From Sciurus carolinensis (taxonomy: Eukaryota; Chordata; Mammalia; Rodentia; Sciuridae), in the NCBI RefSeq assembly GCF_902686445.1, contig NW_025920107.1, positions 1,364,001 to 1,428,000 on the forward strand: a stretch of DNA of 64,000 bases. Reading direction: 5' to 3'. Positions 26,823 to 39,851 of this stretch are shown here, piece after piece. Position 1 is the stretch's first letter. Each line of letters starts with the position of its first letter. The notes below the pieces were generated by a model. That model did not search any database. It saw only the letters and a list, made by a program, of their open reading frames with translations, and had not been told where the DNA came from. The position numbers and the translations under genes were made by a program.

Positions 26823-28550
26823 CATTTGCCTAGCCTGTCTTTACTAAGTCTCCTTTGGGTCCTGTGGGTAAGCTCCCCTCATATAAAAGTTCTCAGTATC
26901 CTGTTTCCTTTGTCTGAGTTCCCTAACCATTCCATGCTCAATCTTTTCTGAGTCCTATTGGTGAGCACCCTTTAACTTAGAGTGCTCAGTCATCTTTCTT
27001 GTTCCAGGTTCTCCAAGGTAATCCTTCTCAACCTCCTCTGGGTCCTGTGGGTGAGTACCAGTCACCTGACAGTGCTCAGTCTTCTCAGGGTCCCTTCCTT
27101 ATTATCTCATCACACACCATTGCTCAGGATAATCTGAATCCTGTTGTGAGGGCCCCTTGAACACAGGTGTTCAGTTTTCCCTGAATATTGTTTTGGAGCA
27201 CTCCTTACCTTGCATGACTCTGTCTTCTCTGTGTCCTCTGGGGAGTTCCTCTCCTGCAGCACTGCTCAGTATACTCTGGGACATCTGTTTTAGCACCCCT
27301 CACCCAGCAGTGCTCAATCTATGTCATGTGCTAAATTTCTGTAACCAATCTTATCTCAACCTCTTCTGGATCATGATTGTGACCCTAGATAGGCTAACAT
27401 TGCTCAGCCTTTTATGGGTATGGTCTTCAAGTGTACGTGAACATTTTTCAGGGTATTCTGAGTCCTGTGGGTGAGCACACCTATCCTACCAGTGTTAGTC
27501 TTCTCTGGGTCCTGTTAATTTCACCCCTGCACCATTGTTAAGAATCCCCTTAGTCCTTCAGTGGGAGAGAATTCCCCTCTCCCACTAGTGCTCAGTCTTC
27601 TCTGGGTCCTGCCCCAAATCTCCCTTCATCCATATATTGTCAAGTTAATTTGAGTCCTGTGCGTAAGAACTTCTCACTTACTAATGTTCTGATTCCACTG
27701 GATGCTCTTAGTGATAGGTTCTCTTCTAACATGGCTCTCATTCTTCATTTTTTAAGCAACTAAGTTTGCCTAATCTGTCCTCACTCAGTCTCCTTTGGTC
27801 CTGTGAGTGAGCACCCTTCACCTAACAGTGCTCAGTCTTCTTTCTTTTTTCTGCTTTCCCTAACAATTTCTTCCTCATTCTTCCATTGTTTTTTTGTAAG
27901 GATCCCTTACTTTAGAGCTCTCACTTTTCTCTCTGTCCTGTTCCCAGCTCCCAAAGGCAAACTTTGCAGAAACTTCTCTAATTCTTGTGTGTGAGTGCAC
28001 CTCTCCTGACAGTGTTCAGTCTTCTCTAGGTCCTATCCTTAATGTCACTTCATAAATCAATGTTCACTGTCATCTGAGTTCTGTGATGAGCACCAATCAC
28101 AAACAGGTGTTCAGTTTTCCCTGAAATTTATTTTGGAGTCCCGCTTATTTTACAGTACTCTCTCCTCCATTTACTCTGGGTGAGCTGCCCTCATCCAGCA
28201 GTGTTCAGTAAACTCTGGGATCTCTGGATGAATGCCCCTCACCCACAAGAGCTCAGTGTTCTCTATGCTATCTACAACATTCCCCAAATCAATCATGTCT
28301 CAGCCTGCTCTGACTCTGGAGTACGATCATTCATAGTCTAACATTGTTACCCTTTTCTGGATTTTCTCTTAATCTCACCTGCCCCAACATTGCTCATGGT
28401 CTTCAGAGTTCTCTGGGTGAGTGCCCCTCTACCACCAGTGCTCAGTCTTTTCTGGGTCCTGCCCGAAGTCCCCCTCATTCACCATTGCTCGGTTTACTCT
28501 GAGTCCTGTGGGTGATTGCTGCACTCCTAACATTGCTCAGGCTTCTCTGT
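26823..28550. repeat. Degenerate minisatellite with 940-bp higher-order period
   Basis: Short units of roughly 48-50 bp repeat with phrases of the type GTGCTCAGTCTTCTCTGGGT and CCTGTGGGTGAGCACCCCTC. On top of this, longer marker phrases recur at a constant spacing: TTTGCCTA at 26825 and 27765, and ACAGGTGTTCAGTTTTCC at about 27163 and 28103, each 940 bases apart. CTAACATTG at 27394 and 28338 is 944 bases apart. The window holds nearly two higher-order copies, and the left end is lost in the gap. Frames across it are by-products of the repeat. No gene is seen. Confidence 0.85.
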
Positions 28551-30472
28551 TTAAATGCAGTCATTTATTAAAACCAACCAGTAACTTCTTCAGGTTAGCT
28601 ACAAGTTAATGTACTGTTTATCTTCCTTTTCCTAAATCTTTATATCATTTGAACTCAGGGACAGTGCCAGCACTGTGGCTCTGGATTGGTGGAAATGATC
28701 CTGAAGGCACAGGAAGAAAAGAAAGGGGCAGAGTGTTCCAAAGGCAATTTGCAGACTCTGCTTGCTATGCAGCCTGCACTTCTGTGGTGATTATGGCCCC
28801 CAGTCCTGGAAATCCACTCTCATGACAAGCAAACAAACTTTGAACCTCTTTGAGCTTCTAGGGAGATCACTTGGGCAATGTGCAGAAGGCATTTAGTGTC
28901 CACCCCTGATCTAGAATCCCCTATTCACTGCAACCACCCAGAATCATTTGCACTCACACAGCATCACAACTTACTCTACAGTAGGGGGTGATTTCCTCAG
29001 CCAGCCAGAATGCACCATGAAGCTCACTTCTATGCTACCAGCTTGGGCCAAAATGAGTACAAAGATGGAGGTAAGTATTGGTTTAGGAGTTGGAAGCCAC
29101 CCCTGACTGTGCACATAATCTTGCAGCCTGAGAACATTTCTTCCACCTGACCCCTGGTTGGTGGTCTCTTTTACAGAGTGAGGGACCTTCAGTCCTGCAG
29201 AAATATGCTAGCAACAATGAGAAGGTGGTGGAAGAAAGTTGAAGTCTCCAGACTGTGCCTGGCAGGTGGAATGAAGGTAATGACCAGTGTCCCTCAATTG
29301 CAGGTGGTGTATTTATAAATGGTAGACTGTGAGGAGACCCAAAAACAGTTTGATTTTTATTAATTCTCAAAATTTTGAGTTTCAGCATGTAAAGATTCAC
29401 TTCAATCACAGGAATTTCACCCAGTCTTGTTTGTAAAACCAAATCTCCTTCCTAACTCTGCCTCTCCCAGGCACTTTAGGGGGGTTCAAAGCCTGCTCTC
29501 TTCACTAACTTTCTTCAATATTCACTTATAATCTGGATAGAATGCAATGCCAGAGTGTGTAGTTGGGATTAGTGAACTCCTAACATTGGGTAGAGGAAAA
29601 TCATCACCAAAAATCTGGCTTTTAATTTCTTGCTTGGATGGGTACCAGCATTCCCATAGATATTCAAACCCAGGGATGAAAATGTTCTTTATAGGAAATG
29701 GCATCTAACCCATGCACGCCCTTCTGTGTACTTTAAACAATCTCTAGATTGCATATAATACCTAGTATAATGTAAATGTTCTGGAAAATATTAGAAAGTA
29801 AGACCAAAAAGAATTTATGTGTTTATTTAGAATAGATGGACTCTGTGAGTATTATCATCTAAGTTTGTTTTAATATGAGGTTGTGAAACCTGCAAATTCA
29901 GAAGGTTACCTTCACCCTAAACCCCAGAGAGACATAATGTCTAAATATTAAAACTTGGTTAAATCAGGAGGGGTCATCCCATTCTAAAGGAAGTAGGGCT
30001 AAATTACTTCTCACCCCAGTGCTATGGGTAAGGCAGTTACTTTTACCATTTAAATGACATAATAACAAATTGCTGAAAATAGGTAATGTTATTTCTGTCA
30101 TTTTCCCTATAAGGTCACAAAATCCACACAAAATATTCAGGTTAAGGTGGATAAGAATACATAAGATAAAGCTGCACATTCTTTAGACTGTTTTAAGTGA
30201 AGCTTAATGGATGATTCTGGTGGGAGTTCAGAATACCAGTATTGATATAGGACCATGATCAGTAAAGACAGGACTCAAGAGGGCTCAGAATAGGTGGATT
30301 CAGTGGGTAGTTGGAATGTAGGCCATTTGTGTTATGCTCTGGCTGTGAAGTGGTTTGCATTTTTCCTATGTCTGGAGACTTTCTTTGAGACTTATTTTGG
30401 AAGCAATGAACTTCTTATTCTTGTGGAAGAAACGTGTAAGCAGCATAGCATTTAGGATGTGGCAAATATATC
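28551..30472. other. No gene recognised
   Basis: Mixed-composition sequence with short frames of no recognised family. No LTR ends or SINE landmarks were seen. Confidence 0.4.
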
Positions 30473-31541
30473 GTGAATTCTTTTAACCACATTTATTGTG
30501 ATAATCAGGAGGAAAAAGCAGAGCTGAAAGATTTTAAAAACATGGATTTGAAAGGCAAGTTTAAAATTAGGTATAAGGATGTTGCAGTTGTTAAAGATAA
30601 TACTGCCAATAAAGGAATGCTAAAAATGATGCCTAAAACTGATGAGAAAGGTGACTTGAGGGCATCTCAATATCAAGAAATAACACCTCCATCTCAAGCT
30701 CAAGGGAGTAAAATTGAAATTCTCTTGAGAAGGGACCAGTGGGGCACCCTTCTTGCACAATGGAGCCTAGGAAGTTTTATCAATGTGCTCAGTCACTCAG
30801 ACCTTTAGGGGCTGTTGCAGCAAGGGCCCTGGAAAGTTAGGCTACTGTTCAAGATGTCAGAAGACTTTGGAATCAACCACAAGTTGCTGGCTCTGCAGGA
30901 ATGCAGAATGCTGGATGTAGGGGGTCAGGATAACTTCCAACAAGATTTCAAAGGCAGACCTTGGAGGCCAGGTAATGTGCAGCACAGTTGGAAACCCTGC
31001 AGGCAGCCCCTGGGAATATAAACTGTAGAGATGTCAGGAAATAGTCAAAGTTGCAGTGGAGATCTCTGAGATAAAGAAATGCCAGAAACAAGGGCTATTG
31101 TCTTAGGAAACCAGCAGAAATAGAACAGTGACAAGCCATCAGGAATGCCACTTGAACAGCAAAATACAAGGCCACAGGGGTGGAGCTACACAAGCCCTTT
31201 GGGGAAAACATCACATTGCCATGTGGCCAAGATTCTGATTATGGAGCTAAAGGACCTGCTTGTCCATCTGGATTTCACTTCTGCTTTGGTCCCATTCCTT
31301 CTCTCTATGCCCATATTTTTGTAAATGGAAATGTTTACTCAGTACATTTATATGTTGGATATATGTAAATTTCTTTTACTTTTACAGGAACCCACAATGT
31401 GGAATTGCCTTGAGCTTCAAAGACTTTGGACTTGAATTTGAGTATTTTTGGAACTCTTGGGACTATGGGAACTCTTGGAAATGAACTAAATGTATTTTGC
31501 ATTGTCAGATGGCTATGAGTTTTTGGGAGCCATGGGTCAAA
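30473..31541 (+). mobile_element. MaLR-type internal region, remnant
   Basis: This directly precedes the LTR at 31542 in the same orientation, and its last 200 bases read like the 3' internal part of MaLR elements. A frame of 111 codons (30473-30808) is Lys-rich, for example KAELKDFKNMDLKGKFK. It has no recognised domain and may be a relic of the element's gag-like frame or chance. The extent to the left is inferred. Confidence 0.45.
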
Positions 31542-31755
31542 TATTATAGTTTGGATATGAGGTATACTTCAAAAGCTGACATGTGAGACAATGCAAGAAG
31601 ACTCAGAGTAGAAATGATAGAGTTTTGAGAGACTTAATCTGTGATTAAATCTTCTAATATGGATTAATTCAGTGGTAACTGAAGTGGTAGGGTGTAGCTG
31701 GAGAAGGCTGGAACTGGAGTGTGGCTTTGGAGTACATATTTTTATCTGGAGAGCA

Positions 31756-31816
<61 letters not shown>

Positions 31817-32019
31817 CTATCTGATAGCAATGTGTGATGTTTTTCTCTGCCACACTCTTCCACCATGATGTTCAGCCTTACTTCAAACCTCAAGAAATGG
31901 AGTCAGTCTTCAATGGGCTAACATCTCTGAAATCATGAGCCCTCAAATAAATTTTTCCTCCTTTAAAATTGTTCTGGTCAGATATTCTAGTCACAGGAAC
32001 AAAATAGTCAGCCAAAACA
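31542..32019 (+). mobile_element. MaLR-type LTR carrying a CT microsatellite
   Basis: It starts TATTATAGTTTGGATATGAG and ends AGTCAGCCAAAACA, with CATGAGCCCTCAAATAAA as polyadenylation context near 31936-31953. The order and ends match the MaLR LTR pattern, and a second copy lies at 18225-18590. Confidence 0.65.
31758..31812. repeat. (CT)n microsatellite, 55 bases
   Basis: A pure CT run inside the MaLR-type LTR. It probably expanded from the short CTCTCT stretch that other copies of this LTR carry there. The Arg-Glu repeat frames on the reverse strand come only from this run. Confidence 0.95.
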
Positions 32020-32194
32020 ATCATGTATATTATAGCACTTGACAAATCCTAGAATTATTCACATAAGACTTATTATTTAATAAGTAAATTAATACTATGG
32101 AGATAGTAACAAAATGACATTCATGTTTTCTGGAACAGATAGATACTTGTACTTTTGTAAGTGCTTTGCATATTTTTCTCTTAGAAACTGAGTT

Positions 32195-32395
32195 TGGGCA
32201 GGCATGGTCATGTGCACCTGTAATCCTAGCTACTCAGGAGGATAATAAAGGAGAATGAAAAGCTTGAGATTAGCTTTGACAATTTAGTAAAGCCCTGCCT
32301 CAGGGGGAAGAAAAAAAAAAAAAAAAAGGTGTGTTACCTATGTAGCTCAGTGGTAAATCATTAAATTTTCTCTGGGATCAATACATAGTACAAAA
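32195..32395 (+). mobile_element. B1-dID SINE, plus strand
   Basis: GGGCAGGCATGGTCATGTGC, CCTGTAATCCTAGCTACTCA and AGTAAAGCCCTGCCTCAG are B1-like. After an A run, TATGTAGCTCAGTGGTAAAT and CTGGGATCAATACATAGTAC are ID-like. Confidence 0.9.
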
Positions 32396-35300
32396 CAATG
32401 TAAACAAAAACCCACTGAATTTGACTACTTTTACACACATCAGTTTGGGTACTTTTTCATTTAAACTGTATCAATAAAATTACGTAGAAGAAATACCTGA
32501 AATCCATGACTTCAACTTGAAATTAATCTTAAGGCTATAAAATGAGGTCCATGAAGGTCCATGTGTTCTGATGTTCTGTTGCATTTAGAGGCAGATTTTC
32601 AAGAGGTAGATTTAAACTGAAGATTATCACTCCTGAGAAAGAAGACCAGAGAAGAAGAAAGCATAAGTATTTGTTTTTCAATTTTGTTCCATGTCAGGGT
32701 TTGCATTTTCTTTCCAAAATACAATGCATTTTTAACTTGTAAACTTTTACTTCCCTATTTTTATTTTTGTGTTAACAGGTCTTAAACTACTTTATTTCCT
32801 TCTCATACTGGTTAATTCATAGTCCTTTATATTAGGAGCTTCTCCTCAATTTTAATACTTCAGTTTTATTCATGTGATGGATTCATGACCTTTAGTGTTG
32901 AGCATATTTTCTTTTTGACATGTGAATGTGTTAGAGCCCTAGATTTGCATTGGTGTTATTGTTGAGTGATTAAATATTGATAAAGAAGTAAATCATACTT
33001 CCTTTACCACATTTCTTCTGGATGCTCCATTCCAATGAAATCAATAATTAATAAAATGCTCATTAAAAAATAGCATTACATTTATTTCCTGTGGTAAAAT
33101 AAATATTTGAAAGAAAGTAATTAGAAGAGACATCTTCCACTGCATTCTGGGTGATCATATCTTGCTTCTTCCGGCCACTCACTTCCCTTGAGTCTTGGGA
33201 AGGCCAGTTTTATCTATTTGCTGCATAGAGAGGTTAGAATGGAAATATCTCATTTGGCAAATTAGTCTGAAGTTGGAGCATTGAATCATGATTCTTATCA
33301 GACCAGGCATGGATTCTGAAGTCTCTGGAAACAGCAACTCATCCATTTCTCAGCTGCTAGGTCAAGGTAGTCACCACCCCTACACTGCCACCTCTGCCTA
33401 ATCTCACTAGAGCAAGCTTTCAAAGTTCTCAGCCAGCAAATATATCTTTCAGCTCTTTGAACATCACAAAGTTATTATGGATGGGGATGAACCAGCTCAC
33501 CCCAAAAATCAGATGGATTGTATCTGCCATGATGCCCTGTCCAACTCTGAGCTACCCTGACCATCATTTTCCCATGCTGTGCACAATGTGCTTAATGGGG
33601 CTGGGCCAGTCTAACATGGGAGAGAGGTTAGGCAAGTGTTTTTTTATTCCCCATGACTCCATCTGTTCATGCATGCTGGATTTGGCCTGCTATATCTGGT
33701 ATGGGCATTGCAGACTCTCATGGCCACAGGAGTTCCTTGATATCCAGGTGTGTTCTGCTTTCTGGGCCTCTAGTTACTCTGAATTTCCAGAGTCCTATGC
33801 CAAGCCATAACTTTGTGCCAACACCTTTTTTCCCTCTCTCCTCCTCCTCTGGAAAAGCCTGAGCCAAATGTAACTTGGGAAACTTTTCAGCACTGCCACT
33901 GGGTTTAGTTCATAATTTCATTTACTATGGCAAACATATCTCCACAATATTAACCTAGATAATCAGCCTGTGGGGACTGGGAGAAAAATTTGACATAGTG
34001 AGCAAGGAACAGATTTTAGCTAGAAACCCATGCTCTGAGAGACAATCTTTCTTCATCTTTCCCATCAAGGGTTTTGGACTTGACCTGTTCCTCCCCCATG
34101 GGACCAAAATTCTATGAGCACAATTAACAGATCTTTCTCAGTTTTACATGCCAGTAATGGGTGACATTAATCTTGAATCTTCCAGCATCTCTTTCATTAA
34201 ATAAGAGTCACTTTCTCATATTTTATTTTAGAAAGATATAAATTATACTACAACAATATAGAAAAAATGAAGAAACTCACTCTCTGGCATAGTAAAGTGT
34301 CTATTGAACTATCACTTTAGTACTTACAAAGTGTGGAACATATACAAATCAAGCTTCAAGTAAAACTTGTATCTGAAGAAGATTGACATAGTTATTTACA
34401 TTTTATTTTATTGTGGCCATGCATACTGGAGCAATGATGGTGTCCTATTATTTGCATTGACACTTTCTACAAAATCTATCTTCCAGGTTCTTCCCAGTGA
34501 AGTTAATAGGGTTCTCTTTTTCATTAAGTATCTCCTCAAATATTTTCTAAATAATCTGTATAAACCACCAAATTTTATACAGAAACCCTTCTTTTATTTG
34601 AATTTCTCTTTATATATAACTTGCTTTAGAGAACAAATACACCCCCCCTTTTTTTGTACTCTATCATCTTTGTAACTGGAGGTTAAAATCAAACCATATT
34701 TTCATATGATTTCATTTTATTCCTCCTGAAGCTCAAAGGCATATGAAATATAACCTTTCAAATTTTCAGTATAATAATCCTATTTCTAAGTGCATTTAAA
34801 TTCTAAAATATAGCTCAGAAATGATAAGTGAAAAAATATCAAAGAAAATACAAGACTTAGAAATTGTAACTCTTTGTATTCAGTTCTTCAATGTGCATAT
34901 CTCAGTACTTCCATGAAAAACAAAACATCAACTGCAAGTTGATTTATAATTTTATACAATTGAATATATTTACTTACAATTACAGGAAAAATCTGTTTTA
35001 TTATATAAATAGTTGCCATTTTGATGTGTTTGCTAAAATGTGTCATTTGATTAAATTGATTTCATGGGTTTCTCAACTTGTTTCCATTACTCTTCTCAGT
35101 TATAGTAACTGTCAATAACTTCTCTGAAAATTATTTTTAATTTCATGCATTTTATGTTCCCTTTTATGAACTATAGACCAGGCAGTCTTGCAAAAAATTT
35201 GTCACAACATTTATAGGATGTTAGACAAAATTCCCTCAAAGAAAAAACTATTAACAATCTCAATATATTATATTGGGTATATGAATTAAGATAAGAAAAA

Positions 35301-35952
35301 CTCTTTGAGTGATATATGTAGCTATATATGAAATAATCAAAAAGGATTCTTGCTGCTACTTATTATTGTTGCAAACTGTAGCAAAATGCACTGGTCACTT
35401 AAAATATTTGAATACAAATTCATCAATATACTCTTCCTTTACTGTTCTACCTCATTGTTATTCAAGAGGATTTCTAGGACCTGTAATTTTGGCATGACTA
35501 GAAAACATTATACATATTCTAAAACCAAAATCCCATGCCAGGACTTTTGAATTAGTCTTCCTATTAGCAACATATCCAATTCATATTGGTGCTCATTAAA
35601 ATTAGGAAGCAATCTTCTAACTCCTTTGAGTATAATTTTCTCCTTTGAGAAATATGAAAAATTTATTTTATAAAATTTAATTATAACCCCCAAATATATA
35701 TTCTTATGTTTACATTTACTTTACATTTTATTTCACAAAAGTGTAGCATACACACTTTTTTTTACTTAGGTCATCTCCTTTCTTTAGAGTAATATATTAG
35801 GCAAAAAATCTTACTTTTAAAATATATTATTTAATAATTGACATACCTCAATTTCTGAGAGCCAGTTTTCCTGACTCTCATTGTGTCAAATTAAAAATGC
35901 TCTCAATGATCACATGACCAATGTGCCATTTCTATACTTATTCTTATTTCAG
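32396..35952. other. No gene recognised; AT-rich flank of the array
   Basis: Short frames only. The 33120-34220 part is less AT-rich, but I cannot assign it. The last 100 bases form the intron end before the KRAB-A exon at 35953, with the acceptor TTCTTATTTCAG. Confidence 0.4.
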
Positions 35953-36074
35953 TATCCATTGAGATACAGGGATGTCCCCATTGGTTTATCTCAAGAGGAA
36001 TGGCAATGCCTGGACAGAACTGTATTTATAGACTATGTTGATCCAGAAGAAATGTTGGGGAATTTGATTTGAGG
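35953..36074 (+). pseudogene. KRAB-A box exon, degenerate, at the start of the tandem array
   Basis: A good acceptor (TACTTATTCTTATTTCAG) precedes a frame reading YRDVPIGLSQEEWQCLD, the first half of a KRAB-A box. The second half is worn: TVFIDYVDPEEMLGNL replaces the usual [12 protein letters not shown], about four codons before it are missing, and a TGA follows. GGG|GTAGAC is a possible weak donor at the end. The 17 bases between the acceptor and GGATG are present here but missing in the exon at 8796-8904. This is the most complete KRAB copy in the array; later units keep only the 3' half. It is a remnant of a plus-strand KRAB gene, and no matching finger exon is seen. Confidence 0.8.
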
Positions 36075-39000
36075 GTAGACAATGATGGCTGAAAATATTT
36101 AGAATCTCTTTTCATTGAAATAGGCTTTCAGAACCAACAGTCTTCTGCACTCAGTGCCAAAAAAGTGTCTTTGCTCTCCCTCTTTGAATATTTTGGAAGC
36201 TTTTCATCATAGCCCTTTCAGCACGGTGCATGTTCTAATCTGGAGTTCTGCCATCGGATGTTGTGTTTCTCTTGCCATTAGCAGGCTTTTATATCATACA
36301 CTGGCTTGTAGTCAGCATCCTCCTCAGGGTTGCTAAGAGGACTGGTGGGAATTTTCCACAGGGCCTTGGGCCAGGCTGGCACTTGACTGGTCAAGAGAAA
36401 GAACACATGTGAACACAGATAGTCCAGTCAATTCTGCATCTCCAGGTGAGTTGAGGTGACCCTGGTTTTCCCAGCAGGTAAATTTCTGAATGCTGCTTTG
36501 TTGTAAGACCACAGTCAAGGAGGTGTGGCCTTCCAAGTGTAGTGAGAACAGAATATCTCTCCTGGCATGTCAGCACCATCGTATCCTCTGACTGACATCC
36601 TGATTGAGTAAGTCCCAAGACACCACTTAAGCCTTCAGAAGATGCACCACCTTCACCTAGAAGACACACTTCCCAGCTTCCAGCTGTCAACTGGATGAAT
36701 TTTCTTGGAAAAAAGGAGCAACAAGCAAGATTGGGTGTGAAGTGTCCCAATTTAAAAATGCTTAGCAAACCATGCTCACTGCATGCTCAAATGCCAGGAG
36801 CTCTCACCCGCCATGATTCAGTGTGGTTGCTAGAGACCTAGGCTATTTTCCTGACTAGGATATTCCAAGTATGTCCAGTCCTGGAGGATTTTTTCAGAAG
36901 GAAACTGGTGCTCAACTTGGTGATCCATGTGTCCCCAAGCACAACTCCACCCAATCAGGCCCACTGGAACTGGTGGGGGATAATTGCCTGCTGTCAGGAT
37001 GCCCAGTGAGGCCAAATGAGTGCAGTGACACCTAGTGTGCCTGAAGTTTAGTGTGAGCTGTCAGGCTTCAGAGGAGATTCTTGTCCTACCTGGTCCTGGA
37101 AGGATCCATAAAACATGGGACTGTGCTCTCCTGGCAGAAGAGGTTAGAATCACATTTTGGAAAACCAGAGTTCCCTGGCATTCACTTGCTTCTTCTTTTG
37201 TCTAATTATCACAACTGAGTTGGTGCTTGTTTTCACTCTTGGTCTGAAGCAGCCAGGAGCAGAAACTTATGTGGTTACCATTGGAACAGTGATGCCATAA
37301 TGCTGTCAGACCTTTCTCTGTGACCTCAGGCATAATCTGCAATGTAGGCATAAGGACACGGGAGCCACTCCTCAAACTTCATGTTGCTCAGGGCTCAGAA
37401 AAACCCTCTGGGGACAGAAACCCTCTGTTCTCCAAGCAGAGCATGGAATCCCCAAGCCATTCACAACTGACCTATGTTAAACCTACCTCTTCCACCTGGA
37501 TAGAGGAGCTCTCCCATTTTTGCTCACATGTAACATGAGCACTGGTAAGGTGAGGCATTGTCCTAAGTGTAACTGAATGCAACTGAATCATTGAGAGTAA
37601 AGGGATATGAATTTCTACACTTCTTTCATTGTAACAAATCTTGAGAATAAAAGTTAAAAACATACTGAGAGGAAGACTGAAATTGGATGAGGAATGTTTC
37701 CATTCTTCCAGGAAATATGGGTCCTGGTAATCCAGACCCTGAGAGCCATCACCACTTGCCTTTGCCTGTTTATATTTCCTGAAAACTTCTGGCTAAGTTG
37801 ATGAGATATTTTCTCATTGAAGGAAACTGGCCTTTCCCAGAAGAAACACCTTCCTTTACCTCACCCCTACCTAAGATGATAGGCAAGATCCAAAACCAGC
37901 ACTGGCTTCTGTATTTTGCACAGCACCCTGTTGGTTAGAATATTCCAAAGTAAAATGTCAAAAGGAAAAGATTAAAAAAAAAAAACAAGAAAGGTGTCAG
38001 TACTTTGTGAATGTAATGGCTAAGGATGCAATGGTGAATGATCTCCAAAATCTTTCATACTAACAACCTGAATATATTCTCATAGCCACAAACTCTTACC
38101 TGTCCTCTTGCCCTGTCCTCCATGGATCACTCATATAGTATTGTGCTCAGGAAACAGTTACAACCAGTTTCCTCCTTAAGTAAAAATGGAATAATTCTTT
38201 CACTCAGGACACACTCCTAGTCTGAGGGGGTTCAGATGCAAATAAAAGTTTATTTTTAAGATTGTTGTGAAAAGGAGAATTAAGAATTCCTTAGTCTGTG
38301 ATTGGATTTTTCTAGGTATAATTTTCTGCATAGAACCTCACAGAGGCAGAACCTGAAGAGATCAATACATGTACCCTAAAGGAGCTGTTTCTGTGTTGAC
38401 AATGTAGTCCATCTGGTAGGGCCCTGGCTTTGGAAGTGGAAAGGCAAGGTTTCAAATCCCTAGCAACAAGGGAGTGGAAGAATTGAAGAGAAAACACTTC
38501 TGAGTGTGCAAACCTCCTATCCTCTCAACATTTTTTGCTCTTCTCCTCTCTTATTCAATGGAATCAAAACTGGTCAACAACTACCAGTTTCAACTGCAAG
38601 CAATTTCCATTGACTCCCTTCAGCTGGGAGCTGCACTCAAAGGTAGCAGTGCATCCCCAGTCAATTGCATTGTTTAATAGTTCTTTCTTTCTTCACATCT
38701 TTCAACTCTCATTAGTTCAGACTTTACATCTCAGTAATGAATACGCTATGACCATCTTTTTGCAGCAATTCTTCTGATAGGCAATGTGCACCGGCTTGCA
38801 GTGGCACAAAATTCAAAATAACACCTCACTGGCCCTTACCAATTTCAAGGCTTCTTGGACACACTCCCAGAAGCCAATGAAGGGGACTTCCATACCAGAG
38901 CACTTTGCATGTGAACCACAAGGTGAACTGGAAAACCAACAAGGGAAGACAAAAGACAGCCACCCCTGGCCCTGATTTCTAGTCAGTTTAATTTTGTATT

Positions 39001-39851
39001 GGCTTGCATAAGACTTGAGGAAAAATGGTAGGATTTGGGCCTGAATCCTTGTTAGTTTGTTCTGATAGCATTCAGGAAAAAGGGGGAATTTACCACCTAC
39101 TCTCCAACTATCATTGGATCTCCAGTGTCAAAAGGAATGGAGCACAAGTAGAGACTCTTGTTAATTTTCATGAATGCACTGTTAATTTTCACACGAAGAG
39201 ACTCTTGCTAATTTTTAAGAGATGCACTGTAGAAGTGGGAAAATCATATGTTGTTCTCATGTTTACCATGGAACTGAGGCTTATTGGAGTGTGCTTTGCA
39301 GGGAAAGGGAAAAAAAATCCATTCATTGCAAGAATTCACACTGAAAGGAGGAAACCAGAGACATTAGACATGTTGCAGGTTGGTGGTGGGTAGAAGCAAG
39401 TCAAGAAATAAAAAGCATTTGAAAATTTGCAAATGCCTGCGGTACAAGATCCCTGCTCAGTCAGTATGATCTCATATTCTGATAATCTTTAACCACTCCT
39501 GTTTTTATATTCCATTTTGGTCTTCACTTTTACCTTTTAGCAGAACTCTTTCTGTTTACATTTGTGATGTGGTGTTGCAGTATTTATTTCAAGAGCAGTG
39601 TTCAGTGCTGCATATTCCAAATTCAACTCATTTAAACTGAGGTTCATGGGCATAAGTGCTGTGTTGTAAAGAAAGCCTTTTCTCCTGGTTTTTGTGCCAG
39701 ATAAACTATGAATCAGCATCTGTATAATCAGTTGTCCCTTGAGAGCAACAAGACAGAGTCATGAGTTGGCAAGGACCTTGAGGTCCTTGCAATAGGAATT
39801 AGGATCTGTAAAGATGGTTGCTTACAGAAGGAACTGGCACGTACTACTTCC
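36021..39851 (+). repeat. Tandem array unit U1 (about 3.83 kb)
   Basis: Unit boundaries are set at the shared KRAB remnant (TGTATTT, then TAGA). Landmarks repeat in order in all units that retain them: KRAB remnant; ATGATTCAGTGTGGTTGCTA at about 36815; a stretch ending GAGAGGAAGACTGAAATTGG at about 37670; the tRNA-like segment at 38401; GCTGGGAGCTGCACTCAAAG at about 38623; CTTCTTGGACACACTCCCAG at about 38849. Frames inside differ between copies and look non-coding. Confidence 0.9.
38401..38480 (+). repeat. tRNA-like SINE segment in U1
   Basis: CCCTGGCTTTGGAAGTGG and GGTTTCAAATCCCTAG are the worn counterpart of the better segment at 61165-61255. Confidence 0.6.

Noticed and set aside
26247..26951. 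Long frames crossing the run of N
   Set aside because: They are artefacts of unknown bases being read as open.
31569..31893. Arg-Glu repeat proteins on the reverse strand
   Set aside because: They are only translations of the CT microsatellite at 31758-31812.
36391..36768. Reverse-strand frame shared by U1, U2 (40184-40465) and U3 (49373-49726), with CQERYSVLTT-like wording
   Set aside because: In U6 the same region has a one-base loss and an early stop, and the three frames end at unrelated points. It looks like chance openness in near-identical repeats.
38784..38975. 63-codon frame with a matching 63-codon frame in U2 (42421-42612)
   Set aside because: Most base differences between the two change the amino acid, and U4-U6 carry a stop early in the frame, so there is no sign of coding constraint.
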